Both the position numbers and the translations under genes were made by a program. Under the pieces are notes generated by a model. The model had not been told where the DNA came from. It did no database searches and saw only the letters and a list, made by a program, of their open reading frames with translations. A stretch of DNA of 38,781 nucleotides from Oscillospiraceae bacterium. Its GTDB lineage: Bacteria; Bacillota; Clostridia; Monoglobales; Monoglobaceae. This document shows positions 32,839 to 38,781 of the stretch, piece by piece; the stretch's first letter is position 1; every line of letters starts with the position of its first letter. Where the stretch lies: positions 1 to 38,781 of the forward strand of contig SVJR01000013.1 in assembly GCA_015068845.1 (NCBI GenBank). Reading direction: 5' to 3'.

Positions 32839-33354
32839 ATGATAAAGCTACCATATAAAAAAATACCCAACGAACAACTTTGCACTGTATTGCTGTGGGT
32901 ACTTGCGATTGTATATTTTTATTTTATATCAATACACTCTGCAAAACCGGCCGAAGTCTCCACAAACGAAAGCAAGGAACTTGCGAAAAAAACATTTGCT
33001 GTGGTGCAGAAAACTGTGGAGGCAGTATCAAAAGATAAAGGTGCAGAAGTCTCGTATATTTTGATATTTGTTTTTGTGCGGAAGCTGGCTCATCTTATAA
33101 ACTTTTTTATTTTAAGTTTTTTATACAGTATGACAGCGTACCGAACCGGCAATGATCTCATAAAGGTTTTTACAGCGGCAATGGTATGTGGTCTTTTTGG
33201 GTCGATAATTGACGAAGGACACCAGTTTTTTGTGCCCGGACGAAGTTCTGAAATAAAAGATGTTATAATTGATTTTTTAGGAGTATGTATTGGCTGTATA
33301 ACCTTTTTATCGGTGTTTTTATTGCTCAATAAACGGATGTTACGGAAGGAATAA
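32839..33354 (+). CDS. VanZ-family membrane protein
   Basis: 171 residues with an N-terminal helix (CTVLLWVLAIVYFYFIS), a soluble loop rich in Lys/Glu, then three more helices. The VanZ signature is in GSIIDEGHQFFVPGRSSEIKDVIIDFLG, the conserved D-E-x-x-Q...R...D-x-x-x-N/D-x-x-G pattern. VanZ proteins are membrane proteins of uncertain function, first known from teicoplanin resistance and common near envelope polymer genes. The start follows AGAAGGAAGC. It is 24 bases after the phosphatase and 5 bases before the next gene, in one operon. Confidence 0.88.
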   Translation: MIKLPYKKIPNEQLCTVLLWVLAIVYFYFISIHSAKPAEVSTNESKELAKKTFAVVQKTVEAVSKDKGAEVSYILIFVFVRKLAHLINFFILSFLYSMTAYRTGNDLIKVFTAAMVCGLFGSIIDEGHQFFVPGRSSEIKDVIIDFLGVCIGCITFLSVFLLLNKRMLRKE

Positions 33355-33359
33355 ACAAT

Positions 33360-34052
33360 ATGAAGAAAATAACCAAAGTTTTTCTTGGTATTTTGACGGT
33401 TTTTATCACTTTAATTTTTGCTTTTGGCGTTTGGCAGTGGAATAATATAGTTGCTGTTTACAAAACAGTGACCACAACTCAGGAACAGTTGGAAAATGAA
33501 ATTAATAAAAATAAGCAGGCACTTGAAGAGGAATTGAACCAAAAATACTCAACAATTGTAAGAGATTTTTCAGCTGAAGATGAGAGACAGATAATAAAAG
33601 GAGAAATTACAGTAGAACAGGCGGTCGAAAAACTTAATGATCGTTACAAAAAAAAGAAAAACGAGAAGACCGCAAACGATTATCAAACTCAGGCAAATGC
33701 CAAGAAAATTGATGAACTCATTGGCGATAAAGTAATAGAACTATATAGCCTGAAAGCCTATTACCTTGGTCAGCTTGGTCAGATGGAAGCCACTGTTAAA
33801 AGCGAATATGCAGCAATGCCTGCCGAAAAGAAGAATCTAGTGGGTAAAAAAGAGCTTGTAAGTAAGCATATGGGCGTTGCACTTGGCCTTATGAACCAAT
33901 GCGATGCCAAGGTCGAAGCTCTTATTGCTGAACTTGAAACGGAGCTTAAGAAGATTGGTGGAGATACTTCGATTATCAGAACCATAAAAAATGCATACGA
34001 AAATGAGAAGGCTTTGAAAAAGGCGCAATATCTTAAATTGTTGGATGAATAG
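33360..34052 (+). CDS. Membrane-anchored coiled-coil protein, unknown
   Basis: 230 residues. The N-terminal hydrophobic segment (VFLGILTVFITLIFAFGVW, about 7-25) is a signal anchor or uncleaved signal. A Lys/Glu/Gln-rich region of strong coiled-coil character (about 35-120: TTTQEQLENEINKNKQALEE and on) follows, then a further helical part (YLGQLGQMEATVKSEYAAMP to ELKKIGGD). No family is recognised. The charge and heptad pattern suggest an extracytoplasmic rod or spacer. Sitting between VanZ and the SLH gene, it may link membrane and wall layer; that is an inference from position only. Confidence 0.7.
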   Translation: MKKITKVFLGILTVFITLIFAFGVWQWNNIVAVYKTVTTTQEQLENEINKNKQALEEELNQKYSTIVRDFSAEDERQIIKGEITVEQAVEKLNDRYKKKKNEKTANDYQTQANAKKIDELIGDKVIELYSLKAYYLGQLGQMEATVKSEYAAMPAEKKNLVGKKELVSKHMGVALGLMNQCDAKVEALIAELETELKKIGGDTSIIRTIKNAYENEKALKKAQYLKLLDE

Positions 34053-34073
34053 GTATTTTGAGAGGTGACAACG

Positions 34074-35006
34074 GTGAAGCTTAGAAAAATTTTAAGAAGA
34101 GTTACATCAATGTGTATAATCTTAAGCCTTGTTGCTTCGGTTAGCGTTTTTGCGTTTCCTGATGTGGATGAAAGCTCTAAGATTGGTAAAGCCATTGTCA
34201 AGATGCAGGAAGCAGGATATATTCGCGGTTTTGAGGACGGAACCTTCAGACCGGATGCAACTCTCACCCGTGCTGAGTTTGTAACCATAATAAACAAAAT
34301 GTATGGGTTTAAGGTTGAGACTGAGAATGTATTTGCTGATGTAATACCGGGAGAATGGTATTATAAAGATGTGCTTTGCGGTGTTCAGGCAGGATACATA
34401 AAAGGGCATGACGACAAAACCTTCAGACCAAACGATACAGTAACCCGCGAACAGGTCTGCGTGATGATGAACCGTATCCTCAATGTGGAGCTTATTCCTT
34501 ATGGGAAGAAGATTACCGATACGGTTTCGGATTGGGCAAAGGATAGCGTTGAGAAGCTGGTATCAAATCGATTTTTTACTCTTGAGGAAGGCGGAAAGTT
34601 CCGTGCCCTTCAGCCCATAACCCGTGGCGAAACCTGCGAAGCTTTGGAAAAATGTATTGTGGATGTTCCTATCGAAATTGTACCTGTTGACCTTGAAAAT
34701 ATCGTCAGAGAAGAACTGGAAGAAAGACTTTCTGGCATGATTGAGGTAATGGAATCGACCATTATTCCGGGTTGCACATACGAAGGTACAATAGATGTTG
34801 CAAAGCGTATCACCGAGAGTATGAAAAAGTATCTTGAAGACGAAAATTATGATTATATGGAAGATGCAAAAGCAACCTATCAGGTATATAAAAAACTGGG
34901 CTATGCAAAAGCAGGCGAGTTAAAACAGTTGATTTTTGACAATATAGAGACAGAGAATATATCAATATTGTTTGATTTCTTCTACACGCCAGAGATTGAC
35001 AGCTAA
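34074..35006 (+). CDS. S-layer homology (SLH) domain protein
   Basis: 310 residues from GTG 34074, placed by GAGAGGTGA; GTG 34065 lies inside that site. Signal peptide: basic KLRKILRRVTSM, hydrophobic CIILSLVASVSVFAF. Three SLH repeats follow: FPDVDESSKIG to RAEFVTIINKMY (about 28-77), FADVIPGEWYYKDV to NRIL (about 89-136) and a weaker third (ITDTVSDWAKDSVEK to GETCEALEKCI). The C-terminal about 110 residues are acidic and helical with no known domain. SLH repeats bind pyruvylated wall polymers. Being last in the kinase-phosphatase operon suggests that the polymer controlled here is the anchor for this protein. Confidence 0.85.
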   Translation: MKLRKILRRVTSMCIILSLVASVSVFAFPDVDESSKIGKAIVKMQEAGYIRGFEDGTFRPDATLTRAEFVTIINKMYGFKVETENVFADVIPGEWYYKDVLCGVQAGYIKGHDDKTFRPNDTVTREQVCVMMNRILNVELIPYGKKITDTVSDWAKDSVEKLVSNRFFTLEEGGKFRALQPITRGETCEALEKCIVDVPIEIVPVDLENIVREELEERLSGMIEVMESTIIPGCTYEGTIDVAKRITESMKKYLEDENYDYMEDAKATYQVYKKLGYAKAGELKQLIFDNIETENISILFDFFYTPEIDS

Positions 35007-35019
35007 ATTAAAGTTTGAA

Positions 35020-35089
35020 ATTGCAACAAATATAGAATTTTTACTTGACAAAAGCAGGTATATACTGTATAATATCTTTTGTTGCAATT
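35020..35089. other. 12-bp inverted repeat flanking the tRNA promoter
   Basis: AATTGCAACAAA (35020-35031) and its exact complement TTTGTTGCAATT (35078-35089) lie on both sides of the -35/-10 boxes, with 46 bases between. The second arm covers the predicted transcription start. Operator pair, or a hairpin in transcripts reading through from the SLH gene. Confidence 0.55.
35045..35073 (+). promoter_or_regulatory. Perfect consensus promoter of the tRNA gene
   Basis: TTGACA (35045-35050), 17-base spacer, TATAAT (35068-35073); start expected near 35080, about 17 bases before the mature tRNA. Confidence 0.93.
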
Positions 35090-35096
35090 CAAATAA

Positions 35097-35173
35097 GGAT
35101 CTTTAGCTCAGTTGGTTAGAGCAACCGGCTCATAACCGGTCGGTCCGGGGTTCGAGTCCCTGAAGATCCACCA
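35097..35173 (+). tRNA. tRNA with anticodon CAT (Met elongator or Ile2)
   Basis: 77 bases including an encoded CCA. Acceptor stem GGATCTT/AAGATCC, D arm GCTC/GAGC, anticodon stem ACCGG/CCGGT with loop CTCATAA, T arm CGGGG-TTCGAGT-CCCTG, discriminator A. All stems pair, with one G-T wobble. Anticodon CAT reads AUG (Met) unless lysidine-modified to read AUA (Ile2). The body TTTAGCTCAGTTGGTTAGAG and loop CTCATAA resemble Gram-positive tRNA-Ile2. It is not an initiator: the first base pair is G-C and the anticodon stem lacks three GC pairs next to the loop. Confidence 0.93.
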
Positions 35174-35179
35174 AAATTC

Positions 35180-35218
35180 GCGGTCAAAATAGATGCAATC
35201 TGTTTTGACCGCATTTTT
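35180..35218 (+). terminator. Intrinsic terminator of the tRNA gene
   Basis: A long stem of about 15 bp, GCGGTCAAAATAGAT / ATCTGTTTTGACCGC with one T-G wobble and loop GCA (35180-35212), then ATTTTTA. Confidence 0.93.
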
Positions 35219-35334
35219 ACGCACTTTTCGGGGATTTTTCAAAAATTCGTTTTGAATAAAAGACAGTAGATGCACCCACCGTTTCTACCAGTCTTGAACC
35301 AGAGACAAGGGCTTAAATCCTATAAAAATTCGAC

Positions 35335-35363
35335 TTGACTACATAAAAGATGCAAGTTACAAC
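35335..35363 (+). promoter_or_regulatory. Candidate promoter of the accessory cassette
   Basis: TTGACT (35335-35340), 17-base spacer, TACAAC (35358-35363). It lies in the gap 35219-35475, which otherwise holds no gene and only short stop-rich frames. A terminator-like hairpin follows before the first gene. Confidence 0.45.
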
Positions 35364-35405
35364 ATACAGGATACGAACCCTAACACAATTTAATACAAAT
35401 AAATG

Positions 35406-35445
35406 AAGGCGATAATTTCAGAAATGAAGTTATCGTCTTTTTTTA
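35406..35445 (+). terminator. Terminator-like hairpin in the leader of the accessory cassette
   Basis: Stem AAGGCGATAA / TTATCGTCTT with one G-T wobble (35406-35439) and a T-tract (TTTTTTT). It lies between the candidate promoter and the first accessory gene, so it either ends an incoming transcript or acts as an attenuator. Confidence 0.7.
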
Positions 35446-35475
35446 TATCCAAAATTACAGGAAGGAGGAAATCTA

Positions 35476-36147
35476 ATGAATGTAGAAAGATTTTTGATTC
35501 AGGTGAAGCAAAACCTGCCTGAACATGAAGGTGTGACTACTTGGGTTGAAGATTCTGCATTGAATGTAGGTTATGGTAAGTCAGAGAGTTTCGAAATCAG
35601 ATATCCCGGAGGCATTTGTTATAATGCCGCAACTGAGAAGACCGATGAATTTTATAAATTGGTCGAAGAAGCAGATAAAGCTTTCAAAACAGTTAAGGAA
35701 TATATTGATTTGATGGACAAGGCTCCAGACCTCACAGCGAGAGACTTCAATATGCCATATAAGTTACTTGCAGAATTTAACGGAGTTGTACTTGGCGGAA
35801 TTGAGCATCGATCAAATAACACCTTTGAGTTCACGACTTGGTCATACGCAAACAATTCTTTGTATCACGGTCATTACTTTACCGATTACGAAAAGGCAAA
35901 AGAGGATTTTGCAGTAAGATCAGGATTGCTTCAATCAACCAAGTTGTTTACAGACAAAGAGATGATGCAGATATATCGTTGTACAGAAGATACATTAAAC
36001 AACGGATATGAATTGTCGAGTGAACAGACTGAGGTGTTAGAGCAGGTACAGGAGAAGATTAAGGAATCTGTTCCAAACTTCGATGAGAAGCTTCAGGAAG
36101 AGATAGATCAGGAATGCGAAGAGGACATGGGAATGTCAATGCAATAA
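35476..36147 (+). CDS. Accessory protein, unknown, with C-terminal MGMSM tail
   Basis: 223 residues, RBS GGAAGGAGG. The N-terminal part (about 1-90) is mixed helix and strand (RFLIQVKQNLPEHEGVTTW). The middle has aromatic strands (GGIEHRSNNTFEFTTWSY, GHYFTDYEKAKEDFAVRSGL). The C-terminus is a charged helix ending EEDMGMSMQ. Proteins with this FTTW...YEKAKEDFA character occur in conjugative elements and plasmids of gut Firmicutes and are annotated as hypothetical; I do not recognise a named domain with confidence. No signal or membrane segment, so it is cytosolic. First gene of the cassette downstream of the tRNA. The tail is shared with genes at 36168 and 37065. Confidence 0.7.
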   Translation: MNVERFLIQVKQNLPEHEGVTTWVEDSALNVGYGKSESFEIRYPGGICYNAATEKTDEFYKLVEEADKAFKTVKEYIDLMDKAPDLTARDFNMPYKLLAEFNGVVLGGIEHRSNNTFEFTTWSYANNSLYHGHYFTDYEKAKEDFAVRSGLLQSTKLFTDKEMMQIYRCTEDTLNNGYELSSEQTEVLEQVQEKIKESVPNFDEKLQEEIDQECEEDMGMSMQ

Positions 36148-36167
36148 ATATGAAGGAGGAATAACAC

Positions 36168-36587
36168 ATGCAAGAAGGAACAAGAGTATTAGCAGTTGCG
36201 TTGTCTAATGATGTATTTGATAAATTAGATGACTATGTAAAGGAAATGCAGGTAACTAAGAAACAGTATGTTGCGGACCTTATAGAAAAGGATTTGGAAC
36301 AAAAGCTTCAACAGAAGCAGGAACCTGCAAAACAGATTGAGGTGAGACAGGCTCCTGATGGACAACAGGTTTGGGGCCGAGCAGAAGTCATAAATGCGTT
36401 AGATAAGTTTATGATTGAAAACGGCAGAATTCCTACACAGAAAGAATTCAAGAATGAAAACGGACTTCCGTCATATAATGCCGCAGGAAGAGCATTAGAG
36501 GTTTCCCCGGCAGAATATATGAAGGAGCGTTTCGATGAAGTCATGGCAGAGCAGCAGGAAGAAGCCGGAATGGGAATGAGTATGTAG
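36168..36587 (+). CDS. Putative DNA-binding protein: RHH-like N-terminus plus HNH_repeat-like segment, MGMSM tail
   Basis: 139 residues, RBS GAAGGAGGA. Residues about 5-48 (RVLAVALSNDVFDKLDDYVK, then EMQVTKKQYVADLIEKDLEQ) have the strand-helix-helix pattern of ribbon-helix-helix (CopG/Arc-like) repressors. A Gln/Lys-rich linker follows. Residues about 75-115 (EVINALDKFMIENGRIPTQK, then EFKNENGLPSYNAAGRAL) match the homing-endonuclease-associated repeat (HNH_repeat) pattern of G-R-x-P-t-x-x-E/D-F ... G-L-P-S-Y, a DNA-binding add-on. No nuclease motif is present. The C-terminus is EEAGMGMSM. It may regulate the cassette. Both domain calls are by eye. Confidence 0.65.
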   Translation: MQEGTRVLAVALSNDVFDKLDDYVKEMQVTKKQYVADLIEKDLEQKLQQKQEPAKQIEVRQAPDGQQVWGRAEVINALDKFMIENGRIPTQKEFKNENGLPSYNAAGRALEVSPAEYMKERFDEVMAEQQEEAGMGMSM

Positions 36588-36623
36588 GCGGTATGTTCTA
36601 TTAAGAATGTACCGCCTTTTTTT
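36587..36623 (+). terminator. Intrinsic terminator inside the accessory cassette
   Basis: Stem GGCGGTA / TACCGCC (36587-36616) with an inner TTCT/AGAA pair, followed by TTTTTTTATTTT. It begins at the stop codon of the preceding gene and separates the first two cassette genes from the rest. Confidence 0.9.
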
Positions 36624-36649
36624 ATTTTGAGAATAGGAGTGATTTGTAA

Positions 36650-37084
36650 ATGTTATCAAACGATTGTAAAGAAAAGTGCAGAGACATTGGAATGTTGGTA
36701 GAGAACATCATATGCATGGCAGAATGCTATGATGAACCTTTGGAAAAGTTCAGAAAGAGCATGTTCTATAAACCGGAATTCGAAGACAGAGAAAAAATCA
36801 TCCTTGATATGATTGAGACAAGCAACAGGGTGTCGGAGGAAATAAAACTTCTTTCTGTTGAAGACTTAAGAAAACTTCAGGATGAATTCGGAATCGAGTT
36901 AATAGGTTATACGGATATGCTTGCGACAGCACTAAGGAAAGAGCCGTATTCCAATAACGATGTTAAATATAAGTGCGATGCAATAGTGTCTATCGTGCTT
37001 GATATGGTGCATCGTGAATTAAGAGATGATGCGGTGTATCAGAAATTGGCAGAAGGAGTTGAACATGAAAATGTACAAGTTTAA
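36650..37084 (+). CDS. Accessory helical protein, unknown
   Basis: 144 residues, start ATG 36650 after AATAGGAGTGA. Predicted to be almost all helix, acidic, with three Cys near the N-terminus (DCKEKCRDIGMLVENIICMAEC). No known motif. The C-terminal QKLAEGVEHENVQV overlaps the start of the next gene by 20 bases, so translation is coupled. It lacks the MSM tail found in three of its neighbours. Cytosolic. It could be a partner of the 37065 protein, judged only by coupling. Confidence 0.6.
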   Translation: MLSNDCKEKCRDIGMLVENIICMAECYDEPLEKFRKSMFYKPEFEDREKIILDMIETSNRVSEEIKLLSVEDLRKLQDEFGIELIGYTDMLATALRKEPYSNNDVKYKCDAIVSIVLDMVHRELRDDAVYQKLAEGVEHENVQV

Positions 37085-38093
37085 CTTTTATCATACCAGG
37101 CCTGAAAACTTCTTTCGTAATGACAAGGATGAACAGACGAAAGGATTGGTCGGATATTTAAGAGGTGACTTTGGCAGAGACGGAAAAGAGTTTCATCATA
37201 CATGGTTTAACAACAACGAGAAGTTGAACAACGCAAGCTTCAAGGAAGATTTCGAAAAGATAATGGAAACTCTGCGTGAAAGACTTCTGACGGACAGGGA
37301 TTGGATGAGAAGTGTAGCATACAATCATCCCGAAGCAAAGATTGCAAGCGAGAGTACATCATCATACGGAATGTTTGTTGAAACAGAAAGGTACGAGTAT
37401 GATATACGAACCATTACCGAAGATGGCAACTACGATTTTTATATCTATTGCTACGATAAGAATTTCCAAGAACCTCAATATCTCAACAGCAGACGATTCA
37501 GAGATGAGAATGGAAAGCTCACTGAAAAGGTCGAGGAGATTGCAAAGAAAACTTTTCTTGAAGCTCGTAACTATTACACAAACGGCGATAGATATGAGAA
37601 TAACGGTAAGGTGTACACATTCAGAGTAACAGAAGAAAATATGCTCTTTGAAGGCCGAGACGGTGAGAAGCTTTTCGTAGCTCCTGAACTGATGGGAACA
37701 TACCTGCCGGATGTTGCATCCGAAGGAAGTGCCTTTGTAAAAGTGCCTATGAGTCAAACACTCGCAAATCTTACACTCGGTGATTTAATACAGAGCGTTA
37801 AACTTTCATCTGTTCACTTGGTGCATGATGAGGTGGACATTGAGTTGGCAACTGTTGAAGACCTGTCAAATGATATGTTTACCGAAGCAGGGAAAGAAGC
37901 ATGGGCTGATGTGTTAAATGCTAAAGTTGATGAGATATTTGACGGCACATACGGAGTTCAAATCCAATGCAGTGGTGTAGACCATCAAAGGTTAACCGAA
38001 TTTTCATATGCGCTTGCCGGATATTGTCCCGATAAAGATTATAAGAATTGGTTCAACGAGATAGAAGATGCTGGACCAAATATGAGTATGTAG
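37065..38093 (+). CDS. Accessory protein, unknown, two-part, with C-terminal PNMSM tail
   Basis: 342 residues from ATG 37065 (MKMYKFNFYHTRPENFF), placed by AGAAGGAG; an earlier in-frame start at 37026 lies inside the upstream gene without a RBS. The N-terminal part has GLVGYLRGDFGRDGKEFHHT and WFNNNEKLNN, a wording seen in hypothetical proteins of Firmicutes mobile elements. The middle is an alpha/beta region (about 90-200) and the C-terminal third (about 240-342) contains EDLSNDMFTEAGKEAWADVL. It ends EDAGPNMSM. No catalytic motif is recognised. Cytosolic. Confidence 0.65.
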   Translation: MKMYKFNFYHTRPENFFRNDKDEQTKGLVGYLRGDFGRDGKEFHHTWFNNNEKLNNASFKEDFEKIMETLRERLLTDRDWMRSVAYNHPEAKIASESTSSYGMFVETERYEYDIRTITEDGNYDFYIYCYDKNFQEPQYLNSRRFRDENGKLTEKVEEIAKKTFLEARNYYTNGDRYENNGKVYTFRVTEENMLFEGRDGEKLFVAPELMGTYLPDVASEGSAFVKVPMSQTLANLTLGDLIQSVKLSSVHLVHDEVDIELATVEDLSNDMFTEAGKEAWADVLNAKVDEIFDGTYGVQIQCSGVDHQRLTEFSYALAGYCPDKDYKNWFNEIEDAGPNMSM

Positions 38094-38104
38094 GAGGAAT
38101 ATAC

Positions 38105-38542
38105 ATGATTAGAAATATTGATATTTTACTTGAGATACAGGACAGAATACATAAGTTTCGCATTCTTGATGATGTGATTGCGGTTCACCTTGAAGATAAG
38201 GATACGGAGTTTTCGGATTTAATTGAAAATCCGTATCAGGAAATGTGCGACTTCCTGAATGCGATCAACGACATTGACAAGCTGTTGGATTCTCTCACCG
38301 AGGATTTGAGAGGTTCAATGGTAAATGACGGATTCGATCTCGATGACTATAAGTTCTGGAATGCATGTGTAATTCATAGCCCGTATAACCTTGAAGGATT
38401 GCTTGAAACCTTTGAGGGAGCCATAGAAACTCTCGAATTATATATCCTTGAAACAGTAAGAGGATATAAGATATTAACTCAGCTTGCTTATGATAAAAAC
38501 CCTCGTTTGCCCGGTTTGAATAAGCAAGAGGATAACGGTTGA
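38105..38542 (+). CDS. Accessory helical protein, unknown
   Basis: 145 residues from ATG 38105, fixed by TAGGAGGAATATAC; the frame is open to 38048 but that part overlaps the previous gene. It is acidic and mainly helical (LLEIQDRIHKFRILDDVIAV, ENPYQEMCDFLNAINDIDKL), with the unusual DLDDYKFWNACVIHSPYNLE. No family recognised. It resembles the 36650 product in size and helical make-up. The stop overlaps the next start (TGATG context), so the two are translationally coupled. Confidence 0.6.
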   Translation: MIRNIDILLEIQDRIHKFRILDDVIAVHLEDKDTEFSDLIENPYQEMCDFLNAINDIDKLLDSLTEDLRGSMVNDGFDLDDYKFWNACVIHSPYNLEGLLETFEGAIETLELYILETVRGYKILTQLAYDKNPRLPGLNKQEDNG

Positions 38543-38781
38543 TGGCTACGAAATTTATGGCTGGTACAGAGTTGTTTATGTTTGAATGTTTAATGCAGCA
38601 GACTCCCAATATGAGCAGGGCAAATCAGGAAGAGAAGAGATTCAAGGCTCAGTATATCGGAGTGCTTAAAGATTACATGCGAGAATATGGCTATGGGGAT
38701 ATCCGCAAAAGAGTATTGAATTCATTGGATAAATTCATATTTGATGAATTCATCTTTTGTAATGAGGAACATAGAGATACC
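38542..38781 (+). CDS. Accessory protein, unknown, 3' end outside the window
   Basis: 80 codons from ATG 38542, open at the right edge. It overlaps the last base of the previous stop (TGATGG). It reads MATKFMAGTELFMFECLMQQ, then TPNMSRANQEEKRFKAQYIG, LKDYMREYGYGDIRKRVLNS and so on. The internal TPNMSR near residue 22 echoes the PNMSM and GMSM tails of its neighbours. Helical and basic. No family recognised. RBS is not separate; coupling with the upstream gene is likely. Confidence 0.6.
   Translation, partial: MATKFMAGTELFMFECLMQQTPNMSRANQEEKRFKAQYIGVLKDYMREYGYGDIRKRVLNSLDKFIFDEFIFCNEEHRDT

Noticed and set aside
35145-35173. Second copy of the tRNA 3' end (att site) in the window
   Set aside because: No repeat of the T-arm/acceptor sequence was seen elsewhere; the other end would lie outside.
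35219-35475. Degenerate integrase next to the tRNA
   Set aside because: I looked for Arg-His-x-x-Arg/Tyr remnants in the gap; only short stop-rich frames exist, so no support.

Overview
The window looks like the chromosome of an endospore-forming, anaerobic low-to-mid GC Gram-positive bacterium of the class Clostridia, probably Oscillospirales/Ruminococcaceae-like. This rests on spoIVA, spoIIGA-sigE, cwlD and the dipicolinate synthase pair dpaAB (spore formation), hydF ([FeFe]-hydrogenase maturation, hence anaerobic), strong TTGACA-17-TATAAT promoters, G-rich Shine-Dalgarno sites and TTG/GTG starts. The species cannot be named from sequence alone.

Layout. 1-1000: an AT-richer strip with the 3' part of an SGNH/GDSL hydrolase and a 49-residue membrane peptide behind a palindrome-covered promoter. 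1041-5720: radical SAM pair, an L21-leader-like RNA, rplU, rpmA and obgE, closed by a bidirectional terminator. The L27 protein has no cleavable N-terminal extension, and no prp or rng gene is present. 5740-7218 (minus): spoIVA. 7430-11265: HAD phosphatase, lipid kinase, hydF, sugar nucleotidyltransferase. 11418-15830: a divergent type IIA topoisomerase pair (ParE/ParC-like). 15844-15940: an intergenic repeat element. 16047-18343: cwlD convergent with spoIIGA-sigE. 18558-22800: pgi, a small P-loop protein, threonine synthase, a metallophosphoesterase. 22934-26451: tig, two tandem copies of the intergenic repeat family, clpP, clpX. 26473-30194: lipoprotein, isochorismatase-like hydrolase, dpaA-dpaB, an orphan TRAP (mtrB) gene and pgsA. 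30312-35006: a six-gene operon with a Wzz-like modulator, a tyrosine kinase with a Tyr/Gly-rich tail, a PHP-type tyrosine phosphatase, a VanZ-family protein, a coiled-coil membrane protein and an SLH-domain protein. 35097-35173: a tRNA with anticodon CAT.

Immediately 3' of the tRNA terminator the character changes to an accessory block (about 35220 to the right edge). It is a one-directional cassette of six small, mostly unrecognised genes, typical in style of integrative/conjugative element cargo. Three of them end in nearly the same C-terminal tail (MGMSM or PNMSM), and one fuses a ribbon-helix-helix-like N-terminus to an HNH_repeat-like segment. No integrase, relaxase or att duplication is inside the window, so the element is only inferred.

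How the genes fit together: the sporulation genes cover mother-cell sigma activation (SpoIIGA cleaves pro-SigE), coat basement assembly (SpoIVA), cortex modification (CwlD) and dipicolinate synthesis (DpaAB). The tig-clpP-clpX group is protein folding and turnover. The Wzz/kinase/phosphatase operon looks like an envelope-polymer control module linked to an SLH surface protein, but no polymer synthesis genes are present.
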